DNA from: an uncultured Lachnospiraceae bacterium
GTDB taxonomy: Bacteria; Bacillota; Clostridia; Lachnospirales; Lachnospiraceae
DNA length: 64,000 bases
NCBI GenBank assembly: GCA_902789665.1
Contig: CADAOY010000010.1
Coordinates: forward strand, 1 to 64,000
Direction of reading: 5' to 3'
Position 1 is the first letter of the stretch. The number at the start of each line of letters is the position of its first letter. A program made the translations under genes and the position numbers. Below are positions 1-7,008 of this stretch, in pieces. The notes beneath the pieces are model-generated. The model did no database searches, was not told where the DNA came from, and saw nothing but the letters and a program-made list of their open reading frames with translations.

Positions 1-24
1 AATATATAAAAGTATGTTAGATGA

Positions 25-96
25 TCCTCGATAGCTCAATGGTAGAGCACACGGCTGTTAACCGTGGGGTTGTAGGTTCGAGCCCTACTCGGGGAG
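25..96 (+). tRNA. tRNA-Asn (GTT)
   Basis: A complete cloverleaf can be folded. The acceptor arm TCCTCGA pairs with TCGGGGA (one G-U pair), the D-arm begins AGCTCAATGG, the anticodon stem CACGG/CCGTG holds the loop CTGTTAA with anticodon GTT, and the T-arm contains GGTTCGAGCCC. No CCA is encoded. It is the first of three tRNA genes in the same orientation. Confidence 0.95.
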
Positions 97-146
97 TTAT
101 TTTCAGTTAAGGTCTATACAGATTAAACTGATTATTCTAATCCGGC

Positions 147-211
147 GAAAATGCTTGCATTTTCGACGAAGAGGAGACGCCGCGAAGCGCGAAACTCAGC
201 AAAGCTGAGTT
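147..211. repeat. palindromes in the tRNA-Asn/tRNA-Glu spacer
   Basis: Two perfect small inverted repeats lie in the spacer: 8-bp arms GAAAATGC/GCATTTTC (147-164) and 8-bp arms AACTCAGC/GCTGAGTT (193-211). Between and after them the short string GCGAAGCG recurs with variations. This looks like a degenerate REP-type palindromic element or a processing structure between tRNAs; the role is not evident. I saw no gene here; the one open frame overlaps tRNA-Glu. Confidence 0.5.
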
Positions 212-235
212 ATTCAGCGAAGCGAGCGTGGACGT

Positions 236-307
236 GGCTCCGTGGTCAAGCGGTTAAGACATCGCCCTTTCACGGCGGTAACACGGGTTCGATTCCCGTC
301 GGAGTCA
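236..307 (+). tRNA. tRNA-Glu (TTC)
   Basis: The acceptor arm GGCTCCG pairs with CGGAGTC (one G-U pair). The D-arm contains GTCAAGCGGTTAAGAC, the anticodon stem TCGCC/GGCGG holds the loop CTTTCAC with anticodon TTC, and the T-loop is GGTTCGATTCC. The discriminator base is A. CCA is not encoded. Confidence 0.95.
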
Positions 308-312
308 CTTAT

Positions 313-383
313 GGCGCCATAGCCAAGCGGTAAGGCACCGGTCTGCAACACCGTTATCACCAGTTCAAATCTGGTTGGCGCCT
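313..383 (+). tRNA. tRNA-Cys (GCA)
   Basis: The acceptor arm GGCGCCA pairs with TGGCGCC. The anticodon loop CTGCAAC carries GCA, and the T-arm contains CAGTTCAAATCTG. It starts only 5 bases after tRNA-Glu, so the two are almost certainly co-transcribed and processed from one precursor. Confidence 0.95.
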
Positions 384-386
384 TTA

Positions 387-417
387 AAAAAGAACTGTTT
401 TCACAGTTCTTTTTTTT
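387..417 (+). terminator. terminator of the tRNA cluster
   Basis: The hairpin AGAACTG-TTTTCA-CAGTTCT is followed by an uninterrupted T run, directly after tRNA-Cys. It ends the Asn-Glu-Cys tRNA transcript. Confidence 0.85.
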
Positions 418-427
418 GTGCGAAGAG

Positions 428-499
428 GGTGCAAGTGCAGACTTGCTTGCAAGTCTGCATTTGCACCTAACGTACATCGAGTAGGGACCCCTACTCGAT
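428..499. repeat. two stacked long hairpins
   Basis: Hairpin 1 (428-467) has 18-bp arms with a single G/T wobble and a 4-base loop CTTG. Hairpin 2 (476-499) has perfect 11-bp arms starting ATCGAGTAGGG. Flanking strings TAACGTAC (468-475) and GTACGTTA (538-545) are also inverted to each other. Neither hairpin has a long T run, so they are not ordinary terminators. The second hairpin's arm sequence recurs in the terminator at 26482-26509. The rest of 500-593 shows no gene. Confidence 0.7.
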
Positions 500-593
500 T
501 TATATTCAGGCGTTTAGAGGGCAAAATCCCCTTATGTGTACGTTACGTCTATCAACGTACAAGCGCTTATGGCAGCTAAACCAGAAAGTTTAA

Positions 594-770
594 CTAGCTA
601 CGAATCTCTAATTCCTCTTTATTATTCCCCTCTAGAATTATAATGTGGTCTTTAAGAACTTTATTGATGTAACTGCTAAAGTTACGGTCATCGTCTTCTG
701 CCTTTGTCTTAATAACGTCTATTACATCTAAGTCTAAAGAAACGCTTACTTTTTCCTTTAATGGACGCAT
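594..770 (-). CDS. small ribbon-helix-helix DNA-binding protein
   Basis: This 58-residue protein, starting MRPLKEKVSVSLD, has the Arc/MetJ/CopG-type ribbon-helix-helix pattern: a short basic beta strand (KEKVSVSLD), then helix one (VIDVIKTKAEDD) and helix two (FSSYINKVLKDHI). A longer reading from 800 exists, but the ATG at 770 is preceded by GGAGGG at good spacing, so I chose it. Such proteins bind DNA as dimers on short direct or inverted repeats and often repress their own gene or act with a toxin or partition partner. No partner gene is adjacent. A six-copy 10-bp repeat array lies just upstream (831-890) and is the obvious candidate target. The family call is moderately sure; the target is inference. 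Confidence 0.75.
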   Translation of the reverse strand: MRPLKEKVSVSLDLDVIDVIKTKAEDDDRNFSSYINKVLKDHIIILEGNNKEELEIRS

Positions 771-830
771 ATTATAACCCTCCCAAAGCGATATATACAA
801 AGTATATCACTCTAAAAGCAAAAAATTGAA

Positions 831-890
831 AAAGTAGTATAAAGTAGCACAAAGTAGTAAAAAGTAGGAAAAAGTAGGATAAAGTAGGAT
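831..890. repeat. six tandem 10-bp repeats AAAGTAGNAN
   Basis: Six direct repeats lie head to tail with exact 10-bp period: AAAGTAG followed by TAT, CAC, TAA, GAA, GAT and GAT. The seven-base core AAAGTAG is invariant. The array is about 60 bp upstream of the ribbon-helix-helix start codon on the minus strand and 100 bp upstream of mgtE on the plus strand. The period matches one helical turn, as expected for cooperative binding along one DNA face. A role as operator is inference. Confidence 0.85.
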
Positions 891-992
891 TTTTTGTTGC
901 CAATATTTTACAAAAAAATTATAATAGTAAAAGGGTTTAAATGGCTTGAAAACGGTGATTTTGCCCAATTATATTAAGAAGGAGGCGACCTT

Positions 993-2465
993 ATGGCAGA
1001 CGAAAAAGAAATTGTCGAAGAAACTTCTGATGAAGCTGTTAATGAAGAAGCAACAGAAGAAACCAAAGATGCAGAAAATGAAGAAATAGAAGAAGTTAGC
1101 CTCCCCCAGGAAATCATCAATATAATAAGAAGTGAGATTTCCGATGAAGAACTTAAAGAGAGACTTGATGACTATCATGAGAATGATATTGCGGAAGCTC
1201 TTGAAAACTTAGAGGTTGATGAGCGTAAGAAGATATATGGTCTTCTGGGACTCGAGAAAATGTCAGAAATCTTCACTTACATTGAAGATGCTGATGTTTA
1301 TGCCAAGGAACTTGATATTGAAAAGCTGGCTGAAATCGTATCAGAAATGGACTCTGACGATGCGGTAGATTTCCTTGAAGATGTGGATGATGAGACAAAG
1401 GAAAACATCATCAGCAACCTGGATGAAGAAGCAGCGGCTGATATCGAACTTATCAATTCTTACGATGAAGATGAGATTGGTAGCAAGATTACAACCAATT
1501 ATATTTTAATAAAGAATAATCTGTCCATACGCCAGGCAATGAGAGAACTTGTGTCGCAGGCGGGTGAGAATGATAATATTTCAACCATTTATGTGGAAGA
1601 TGAAGAAGGCAAATTTTACGGCGCGATTGATCTTAAGGATTTGATTGTTGCCAGAGATTATTCACCGCTTTCTGATTTAATCAGTACCGGTTATCCTTCA
1701 CTTAATGATCATGAAAAAATAGATGACTGCATTGAAAGAATCAAGGACTACGCCGAAGATTCAATCCCTGTACTTAATGAAAATAAAGAAATAATCGGTA
1801 TTATCACAGCTCAGGATATCATCGAAGTTGTAGATGAAGAGATGAGTGAAGACTATGCTAAGCTGGCTGGTCTTACTGAAGAAGGGGAACTGGATGAGTC
1901 TTTAAATGACAGTGTGCGTAAGAGACTTCCATGGCTGATTATACTTTTATTCCTTGGAATGGGTGTATCAACAGTCGTTGGATTATTCGAAAATGTTGTA
2001 TCAGTTATTCCTATCGTGGTTGCATTCCAGTCACTTATTCTTGGTATGGCTGGTAACGTAGGAACACAGTCCCTGGCTGTTACTATCAGAGTTTTGATGG
2101 ATGAGAATTTGTCAGGTAAAGAGAAAATAAGTTTAGCCTTTAAGGAAATGAAGGTTGGATTTATGATAGGAATCTCACTTGGAGTTCTGTCTTTAATCAT
2201 TATTGGACTATATATTACATTCCTTAAAGGATATGCGCCGGGCTTTGCTTTTACGGTATCAGCCTGTGTAGCAGTTGCGGTTGTCATGGCCATGACAATT
2301 TCAAGCCTTGTTGGAACACTGGTTCCAATGCTTTTTGAACAGATACATGTTGACCCGGCAGTTGCGTCAGGTCCTTTGATTTCAACAGTTAATGACCTGG
2401 TAGCGGTTATTACATATTATGGTTTTGCGTGGATTTTATTATTGAAAGTATTAAAATTAGCATAA
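993..2465 (+). CDS. mgtE: magnesium transporter MgtE
   Basis: At 490 residues this is a normal-sized MgtE, a homodimeric Mg2+ channel of the inner membrane gated by cytoplasmic Mg2+. It shows a very acidic N-terminal extension (residues 1-35, rich in E and D), the helical MgtE N domain (about 45-150), a pair of CBS domains (about 165-285) and a five-helix membrane domain (about 310-490). The membrane part has the family signature around GMAGNVGTQS and HVDPAVASGPL, the latter followed by the pore-region aspartate in STVNDL. AAGGAGGCGACC precedes the ATG. No Mg2+ riboswitch is visible in the roughly 100 bases upstream. The next gene starts 16 bases later, so a transcript with the membrane protein is likely. 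Confidence in function is high. Confidence 0.95.
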   Translation: MADEKEIVEETSDEAVNEEATEETKDAENEEIEEVSLPQEIINIIRSEISDEELKERLDDYHENDIAEALENLEVDERKKIYGLLGLEKMSEIFTYIEDADVYAKELDIEKLAEIVSEMDSDDAVDFLEDVDDETKENIISNLDEEAAADIELINSYDEDEIGSKITTNYILIKNNLSIRQAMRELVSQAGENDNISTIYVEDEEGKFYGAIDLKDLIVARDYSPLSDLISTGYPSLNDHEKIDDCIERIKDYAEDSIPVLNENKEIIGIITAQDIIEVVDEEMSEDYAKLAGLTEEGELDESLNDSVRKRLPWLIILLFLGMGVSTVVGLFENVVSVIPIVVAFQSLILGMAGNVGTQSLAVTIRVLMDENLSGKEKISLAFKEMKVGFMIGISLGVLSLIIIGLYITFLKGYAPGFAFTVSACVAVAVVMAMTISSLVGTLVPMLFEQIHVDPAVASGPLISTVNDLVAVITYYGFAWILLLKVLKLA

Positions 2466-2481
2466 ATAGAAGAGGCCAATT

Positions 2482-3639
2482 ATGAACATTTTATTTTATT
2501 TAAATCATTCATTTCCTTTTTTGCTGTCATCAGTGGATGAGGCTATTGAAATTTTAGATAATGTTGATCAGGTAGTGACGCACGCGGATAATATTTCCAA
2601 TGGAACTGCTGGTTTCTTTGAGGGAATTGCGGCTATTTTTGCGGCAATTCTGGCGGCTTTAACTACAGGCGGAGCAATTGTAACAACTATTGTAGGTGCT
2701 ATTGCAGCTATAGTTGTATTACTTATTCCGCTGGTTGAATATCTGCTTCCTGCAATCGCCCTTTTCAAGATGGCAAGAAAAGCAGGATATAAGAATGCCT
2801 GGTTCGCATTTATACCATTTCTTCAGACATATCTTGAATTTGTCATTCCAAGAAAACAGTTTAATCTTCTTGGAATAATTAAGACATACAAAAGAGAAAT
2901 TACAGCAATTGTTTATATCTGTATGTCTATTTTTGGCACAACGATTTCTGCTGCGCTTCAGGGAATTCCGGTAGCAGGACAGTTCTTAGGACTTTGCTTC
3001 TATGTGCTTATGCAGGCATTTGTATATTGCAAAGTATATGATCTTTTTATTACTTATGGCTCCAAAGAAAAAGCAATTATTATAGCACTTTTAAATGTTC
3101 TTATTCCTGGTAATCTGATTTATACCATAGGATTATTAACAATTATGGGTAAAGATCCGGATTATGGTGCAGGTAATTTCTACAGAGTTAACACAGGAAC
3201 TGATTTGCATCAAAGACAGCAAAATCAGTACAATTATTACCAGCAGCCTATGGGACAGCCAATGCCGCCTCAGGGGTATGCTCAATATCCACAGGGACAG
3301 CCAATGCCGCCTCAGGGCTATGCTCCATACCAGGGACAGCCAATGCCACCTCAGGGGTATGCGCCATATCCACAGGGACAGGTTCCAATGCAGGGTTATC
3401 CACAACAGCCTGTGCAGCCACAGGCTCCGGTTTATCAGCAACCTGGTCCAAGACCGGTAGCACCTCAGCCAATGCAGCAGGCTCCGGTTCAGCCAGGACC
3501 AGTGGCTCCGCAGCCAACACTGGCCCCACAACCGGTAGTAGCTCCACAGCAAGCAGCCGCACCGCAACCGGCACCACAACAGACAGTAGCACCACAATCA
3601 GCACAAACACCACAAATTCCACCACAGAATCCACAATAA
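2482..3639 (+). CDS. membrane protein with Pro/Gln-rich repeat tail
   Basis: The 385 residues fall into two parts. Residues 1-225 hold several hydrophobic helices, including an Ala/Val/Ile-rich segment near 45-90 and a MARKAGYKNAWFAFIPF segment reminiscent of DUF5684-type small integral membrane proteins. From about residue 250 the chain is a low-complexity tail rich in Q, P, G and Y, built on three near-identical copies of GQPMPPQGYA at about 3270-3380, then AP/QP-rich sequence to the end. The tail is probably disordered and cytoplasmic or surface-exposed depending on topology, which I cannot settle. It sits between mgtE and a ZIP transporter with short gaps (16 and 14 bases), suggesting one operon. 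The repeat DNA can vary in copy number. No specific function is proposed. Confidence 0.7.
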   Translation: MNILFYLNHSFPFLLSSVDEAIEILDNVDQVVTHADNISNGTAGFFEGIAAIFAAILAALTTGGAIVTTIVGAIAAIVVLLIPLVEYLLPAIALFKMARKAGYKNAWFAFIPFLQTYLEFVIPRKQFNLLGIIKTYKREITAIVYICMSIFGTTISAALQGIPVAGQFLGLCFYVLMQAFVYCKVYDLFITYGSKEKAIIIALLNVLIPGNLIYTIGLLTIMGKDPDYGAGNFYRVNTGTDLHQRQQNQYNYYQQPMGQPMPPQGYAQYPQGQPMPPQGYAPYQGQPMPPQGYAPYPQGQVPMQGYPQQPVQPQAPVYQQPGPRPVAPQPMQQAPVQPGPVAPQPTLAPQPVVAPQQAAAPQPAPQQTVAPQSAQTPQIPPQNPQ

Positions 3640-3653
3640 GGAGATGGTAAAAA

Positions 3654-4433
3654 ATGGTAATTACAGTTGCTGAAGGTTTATTAATTCCATTACTTGGAAC
3701 TTCTCTTGGAGCAATGTGTGTCCTCTTCATGAAGAAAGAAATGAGCGACACCATTCGTAAATCCCTTACGGGATTTGCAGCAGGAGTAATGATAGCAGCT
3801 TCCGTATGGAGTCTGCTTATTCCTTCAATGGAAATGTCAGGATCAATGGGTAAGTTATCCTTTATTCCGGCAGTTATAGGTTTTGTAATAGGTATTTTAT
3901 TTTTACTTGCACTGGATACTTTTGTACCTCACATGCACTTTGATAATATCGAAGAAGGTCCAAAATCCAGTCTTCAGAAAACCACTATGTTACTTCTTGC
4001 AGTAACAATCCATAACATACCTGAAGGTATGGCAGTTGGTGTTGTATATGCAGGACTGGTAACTGGAGGCGCAAGTATTACTGCATCTGCAGCTCTGGCT
4101 CTTGCAATAGGTATTGCAATTCAGAACTTCCCTGAAGGCGCCATAATATCAATGCCACTGGCAGCTCATGGAATAAAGAAGAGCAAAGCCTGCCTGATGG
4201 GAATTCTCTCAGGTGTTGTAGAACCAATTGCAGGTCTTGTTACAATTCTTCTTATGAATATAGCTGTACCGGTTCTTCCGTATTTATTAAGCTTTGCGGC
4301 CGGCGCAATGTTCTATGTTGTTATTGAAGAATTAATTCCTGAAATGTCTGAAGGAAAGCATTCCAATGTGGGAACCATAATGTTCACTATTGGTTTTTGT
4401 TTAATGATGATGCTTGATGTAGCATTGGGATAA
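3654..4433 (+). CDS. ZIP family metal transporter
   Basis: This 259-residue protein has about eight predicted membrane helices and the two ZIP-family metal motifs: HNIPEGMAVG in the fourth helix and QNFPEGAIIS in the fifth. These residues form the binuclear metal site in ZIP proteins such as ZupT, which import Zn2+ and other divalent cations across the cytoplasmic membrane. The second motif has Gln where many members have His, as in the ZupT/GufA branch, so exact metal preference is uncertain. GGAGATGG precedes the ATG closely. It follows mgtE and the repeat-tail membrane protein and lies one base before the phosphoesterase gene, so the group may be a metal-handling operon. Confidence 0.9.
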   Translation: MVITVAEGLLIPLLGTSLGAMCVLFMKKEMSDTIRKSLTGFAAGVMIAASVWSLLIPSMEMSGSMGKLSFIPAVIGFVIGILFLLALDTFVPHMHFDNIEEGPKSSLQKTTMLLLAVTIHNIPEGMAVGVVYAGLVTGGASITASAALALAIGIAIQNFPEGAIISMPLAAHGIKKSKACLMGILSGVVEPIAGLVTILLMNIAVPVLPYLLSFAAGAMFYVVIEELIPEMSEGKHSNVGTIMFTIGFCLMMMLDVALG

Positions 4434-4434
4434 A

Positions 4435-5280
4435 ATGAACGAAAAGAAAAAAGAGAAAAAGTTAAAGAAAAAACGTAAGAAGCATATCATGCATATGCTT
4501 CTTCTGTTTATTATAATTTCCGTCTGGACCTGGTTTCCTTTTACGGACAGAAAGGTAATAGATATTCCTAATAAGGAAGTAATGCCGGTTAAAATAGTTT
4601 TAATATCAGACCTTCATTCCTGTTATTATGGACCGAATCAAAGCTGGCTCATTAAAATGGTAGATAAGGAAAATCCGGATATTGTTTTGCTGGCGGGGGA
4701 TATTTTTGATGACAGGCTTAAGGATGATAATGCAGTAATTCTCTGTGAGAACCTGGCGAAAGAATATCCTTGTTACTATGTTACCGGTAATCATGAATAC
4801 TGGAGCGACAGAGAAGATGAGATGTGCACTAAGGCAGCTAATGCCGGAGTTACAGTACTAAGAGGTGATTGTGATACCATTACGGTTAATGGCACAATTT
4901 TGGATATCTGCGGTGTTGATGATCCGGATGAGATAGGATTGTCCGAGTGGAAGGCACAGATTGACAGCGCCTATGCCAAGACGGATGATGAGCATGTAAA
5001 GATTTTAGTCAGTCACAGACCTGAAAAGGTAAGCATATATGAGCAGTATGATTTTGACATTATTTGTTCAGGGCATGCACATGCCGGACAAATTAAGATT
5101 CCGTGGATTGATAAGGGAGTATATGCACCGGACCAGGGCTTTATGGCTGAATATATAGATGGAGAATATACATTATCCTCAGGAACTATCTTAGAGGTTA
5201 GCCGTGGCCTGGCAAGAGAAAGTACTCCACTTCCAAGATATTTCAATCATCCGGAAATAGTATCAATTGAAATACATTAA
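4435..5280 (+). CDS. membrane-anchored metallophosphoesterase
   Basis: The 281 residues begin with a very basic stretch (KKKEKKLKKKRKK) and one hydrophobic helix (about 19-36), so the catalytic domain is probably anchored and faces outward. The calcineurin-like metal-binding motifs are all present in order: DLHS (D-x-H), GDIFDD, GNHEYW, SHRPE and GHAHAG. These coordinate two metal ions in the active site. Relatives such as YkoQ/YaeI/YpbG hydrolyse phosphoester substrates that are mostly unknown in Firmicutes. The start codon is one base after the ZIP stop codon, giving translational coupling. I see no reason to doubt that it is active; the substrate cannot be read from the sequence. Confidence 0.88.
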   Translation: MNEKKKEKKLKKKRKKHIMHMLLLFIIISVWTWFPFTDRKVIDIPNKEVMPVKIVLISDLHSCYYGPNQSWLIKMVDKENPDIVLLAGDIFDDRLKDDNAVILCENLAKEYPCYYVTGNHEYWSDREDEMCTKAANAGVTVLRGDCDTITVNGTILDICGVDDPDEIGLSEWKAQIDSAYAKTDDEHVKILVSHRPEKVSIYEQYDFDIICSGHAHAGQIKIPWIDKGVYAPDQGFMAEYIDGEYTLSSGTILEVSRGLARESTPLPRYFNHPEIVSIEIH

Positions 5281-5315
5281 ATAAAACTTATGAATTAAAT
5301 TTGCGGAAAAAACTA

Positions 5316-5966
5316 ATGAAATATGAAAATATAACTCAGGCTAAGTTTATAAACCGTCCTAACCGCTTTATCGCCGAAGTGGATATTGAGGGCCATAAGG
5401 AAATAGTTCATGTCAAAAACACCGGCAGGTGCAAGGAACTTCTAATACCGGGATGTGAGGTATGGCTGACTGCCCCGGGGACACCGGACAGGAAGACGAA
5501 GTATGACCTGGTGGCTGTTCGTAAGGACAATGGTATTCTTTTTAATATAGACAGTCAGGCTCCCAATAAGGTGGTGAAGGAGTGGCTGGCAAAACAGGAC
5601 TACAGTAAGGTGACTGCGGAATATACATATGGCAATTCCCGCATCGACTTTTATATGGAAAGAGGAGATGAACAGTTTCTTATGGAAGTTAAGGGCTGCA
5701 CCCTGGAGATTGATGGTATGGGTTATTTCCCAGATGCACCAACAGAGCGCGGTGTTAAGCATATTCGTGAACTGATAAAGGCAAAGAAAGAGGGATATCA
5801 GTCAATACTTGCATTTGTGATACAAATGGATGGTGTTACAGAAGTCAGGGCCAATGTGGAGACTCATCCGGAGTTTGGGGAAGCGCTAGATGATGCCAAA
5901 AAAGCAGGAGTGGAAGTACTGTTTCTGACCTGCCATGTCGAGCCGGATGAACTACAGATAATTTAA
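5316..5966 (+). CDS. sfsA: SfsA family nuclease
   Basis: This is a 216-residue SfsA homologue, the usual length. The N-terminal OB-like domain carries FINRPNRFIA and VKNTGRCKELLIPG, and the C-terminal nuclease fold carries the PD-(D/E)XK signature as SRIDFYM and MEVKGCTLE. SfsA was named for sugar fermentation stimulation in E. coli; members are now regarded as nucleic-acid nucleases, though the physiological role is uncertain. The frame can be read from a TTG at 5301, but the ATG at 5316 matches the conserved MKYE start of relatives. The ribosome site is weak. The stop codon at 5964-5966 overlaps the first unit of an AT-rich decamer array. Confidence 0.9.
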   Translation: MKYENITQAKFINRPNRFIAEVDIEGHKEIVHVKNTGRCKELLIPGCEVWLTAPGTPDRKTKYDLVAVRKDNGILFNIDSQAPNKVVKEWLAKQDYSKVTAEYTYGNSRIDFYMERGDEQFLMEVKGCTLEIDGMGYFPDAPTERGVKHIRELIKAKKEGYQSILAFVIQMDGVTEVRANVETHPEFGEALDDAKKAGVEVLFLTCHVEPDELQII

Positions 5967-6111
5967 ATATAACTAAATATAACCAAATATAACCAAATAT
6001 AACTGAAAATCAAAACTATAACCAAATATAACTAAATATAACCAAATATAACTGAAAATCAAAAATATAACCAAATATAACTGGAGACAAAAAATATAAC
6101 CAGATATAACC
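5965..6111. repeat. AT-rich decamer array AAATATAACY
   Basis: Directly behind sfsA are about eleven copies of AAATATAAC(C/T) in clusters of four, three, two and two, plus a degenerate one, separated by short A-rich spacers (GAAAATCAAA twice, GGAGACAAAA once). The period within clusters is exactly 10 bp. All units point the same way. The array is followed at once by a terminator. It encodes nothing and has no CRISPR-like spacers. The function is unknown. Confidence 0.88.
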
Positions 6112-6128
6112 TGGCTAACAGAGGGTAG

Positions 6129-6156
6129 GCCTTCGCGGAAAGCGGAGGCTTTTTTT
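6129..6156 (+). terminator. terminator after the sfsA operon and decamer array
   Basis: GCCTTCGC pairs with GCGGAGGC around a short purine loop and is followed by seven T residues. It separates the metal/sfsA group from the VTC operon. Confidence 0.85.
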
Positions 6157-6175
6157 CGTGGAAAATAAAAAATTC

Positions 6176-6214
6176 TTTAGGTTTTAGGTTCATTTTAGGT
6201 TGGGATTTTATAGT
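6176..6214 (+). promoter_or_regulatory. TTTAGGTT direct repeats over the VTC operon promoter
   Basis: TTTAGGTT occurs at 6176, 6183 and 6194. The last two are part of nine-base TTTTAGGTT copies with 11-bp period. A possible -10 TATAGT lies at 6209-6214, so the repeats cover the -35 region and are well placed for an activator. The protein that would bind is unknown. Confidence 0.45.
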
Positions 6215-6234
6215 TAGTATAACAGGAGGGAGAA

Positions 6235-7008
6235 ATGGTTATGGCAAATATGATTTTTAAAAGAGTTGAAAAGAAATATATGATATCCGAAGACAAACTT
6301 TCAGAAATGCTTGAGCGGATGAAAGATATTTTTAGGGAAGATGAATATGGACTAAGTACCATAAGCAATATATATTATGATACCCCAAACAGTGATTTGA
6401 TTGTCAGATCGTTGGAAAAACCGGCATATAAAGAGAAATTAAGATTAAGGGTTTATGGAAATGAAGTCAATGATGATACCAAGGCCTTCATAGAAATAAA
6501 GAAAAAATATGACGGAGTGGTTTATAAAAGAAGAATTCAGCATCCATTAGGAGAGGCTGTTAAGTATCTTAACAGCAGACAGGATATAGAGGATGACAGT
6601 CAGATAAAAAAAGAAATCGATTACTTCCTGAATTTCTACAATGTAATTCCCAAAATGATGATTGCTTATGACAGAGTAGCATATGTGGGAATTCAGGATT
6701 CCTCCTTAAGAATGACAGTGGACAGAAATATAAGATACAGAACGAGAGACCTTAATCTTAAGGAAGGCAGCAGGGGCAAGGAAATACTTCCTAAAGGATA
6801 TGTGTTAATAGAACTAAAAGTTCCGGTAGCGTACCCCTTAGAGATAAGTAGAATATTAGATGAGCTTGAGATTTATCCGGTAAGTTTCAGTAAATATGGA
6901 AGGGCTTACATGGAAGTTATCGAGAAAAGAAAAACTCAAAGAGGCAGGATAGTAGCAATAGGAAACGATTACAGCAAGAAGGAGAAAAAGATATGTTTAC
7001 AAGCATAA
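6235..7008 (+). CDS. VTC-domain polyphosphate polymerase-like protein
   Basis: The 257 residues form a single VTC-type tunnel domain, starting FKRVEKKYMI and containing the conserved basic and acidic positions seen in family members: EKLRLRVYG, FIEIKKKYDGVVYKRR, and a late ELKVPVAYP followed by FSKYGRAYME. In yeast Vtc4 this fold makes polyphosphate from ATP; bacterial cytosolic versions belong to the CYTH-like superfamily and their product is usually unproven. AGGAGGG precedes the ATG at 6235; an in-frame ATG six bases on is possible. The gene overlaps the DUF4956 gene by 16 bases, a common pairing in Firmicutes, usually with a CotH or carbohydrate-binding lipoprotein next. I am sure of the domain and less sure of the reaction. 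Confidence 0.87.
   Translation: MVMANMIFKRVEKKYMISEDKLSEMLERMKDIFREDEYGLSTISNIYYDTPNSDLIVRSLEKPAYKEKLRLRVYGNEVNDDTKAFIEIKKKYDGVVYKRRIQHPLGEAVKYLNSRQDIEDDSQIKKEIDYFLNFYNVIPKMMIAYDRVAYVGIQDSSLRMTVDRNIRYRTRDLNLKEGSRGKEILPKGYVLIELKVPVAYPLEISRILDELEIYPVSFSKYGRAYMEVIEKRKTQRGRIVAIGNDYSKKEKKICLQA

Noticed and set aside
214-477. Minus-strand 87-residue reading frame over the tRNA genes
   Set aside because: It is antisense to tRNA-Cys and part of tRNA-Glu; peptides such as TPTRFELVI are typical translations of tRNA complements.
594-800. Longer 68-residue reading of the ribbon-helix-helix protein
   Set aside because: The extra ten residues (MYISLWEGYN) include the translated ribosome site GGAGGG; the ATG at 770 is better placed.
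3136-3754. Two long minus-strand frames opposite the Pro/Gln-rich tail
   Set aside because: They arise from low-complexity repeat DNA read in reverse and have biased Leu/Trp or Val/Ala composition; the plus-strand frame has a proper start and operon setting.
831-6111. Decamer arrays at 831-890 and 5965-6111 as CRISPR arrays
   Set aside because: The units are 10 bp with no or very short repeated spacers, and no cas genes are present.
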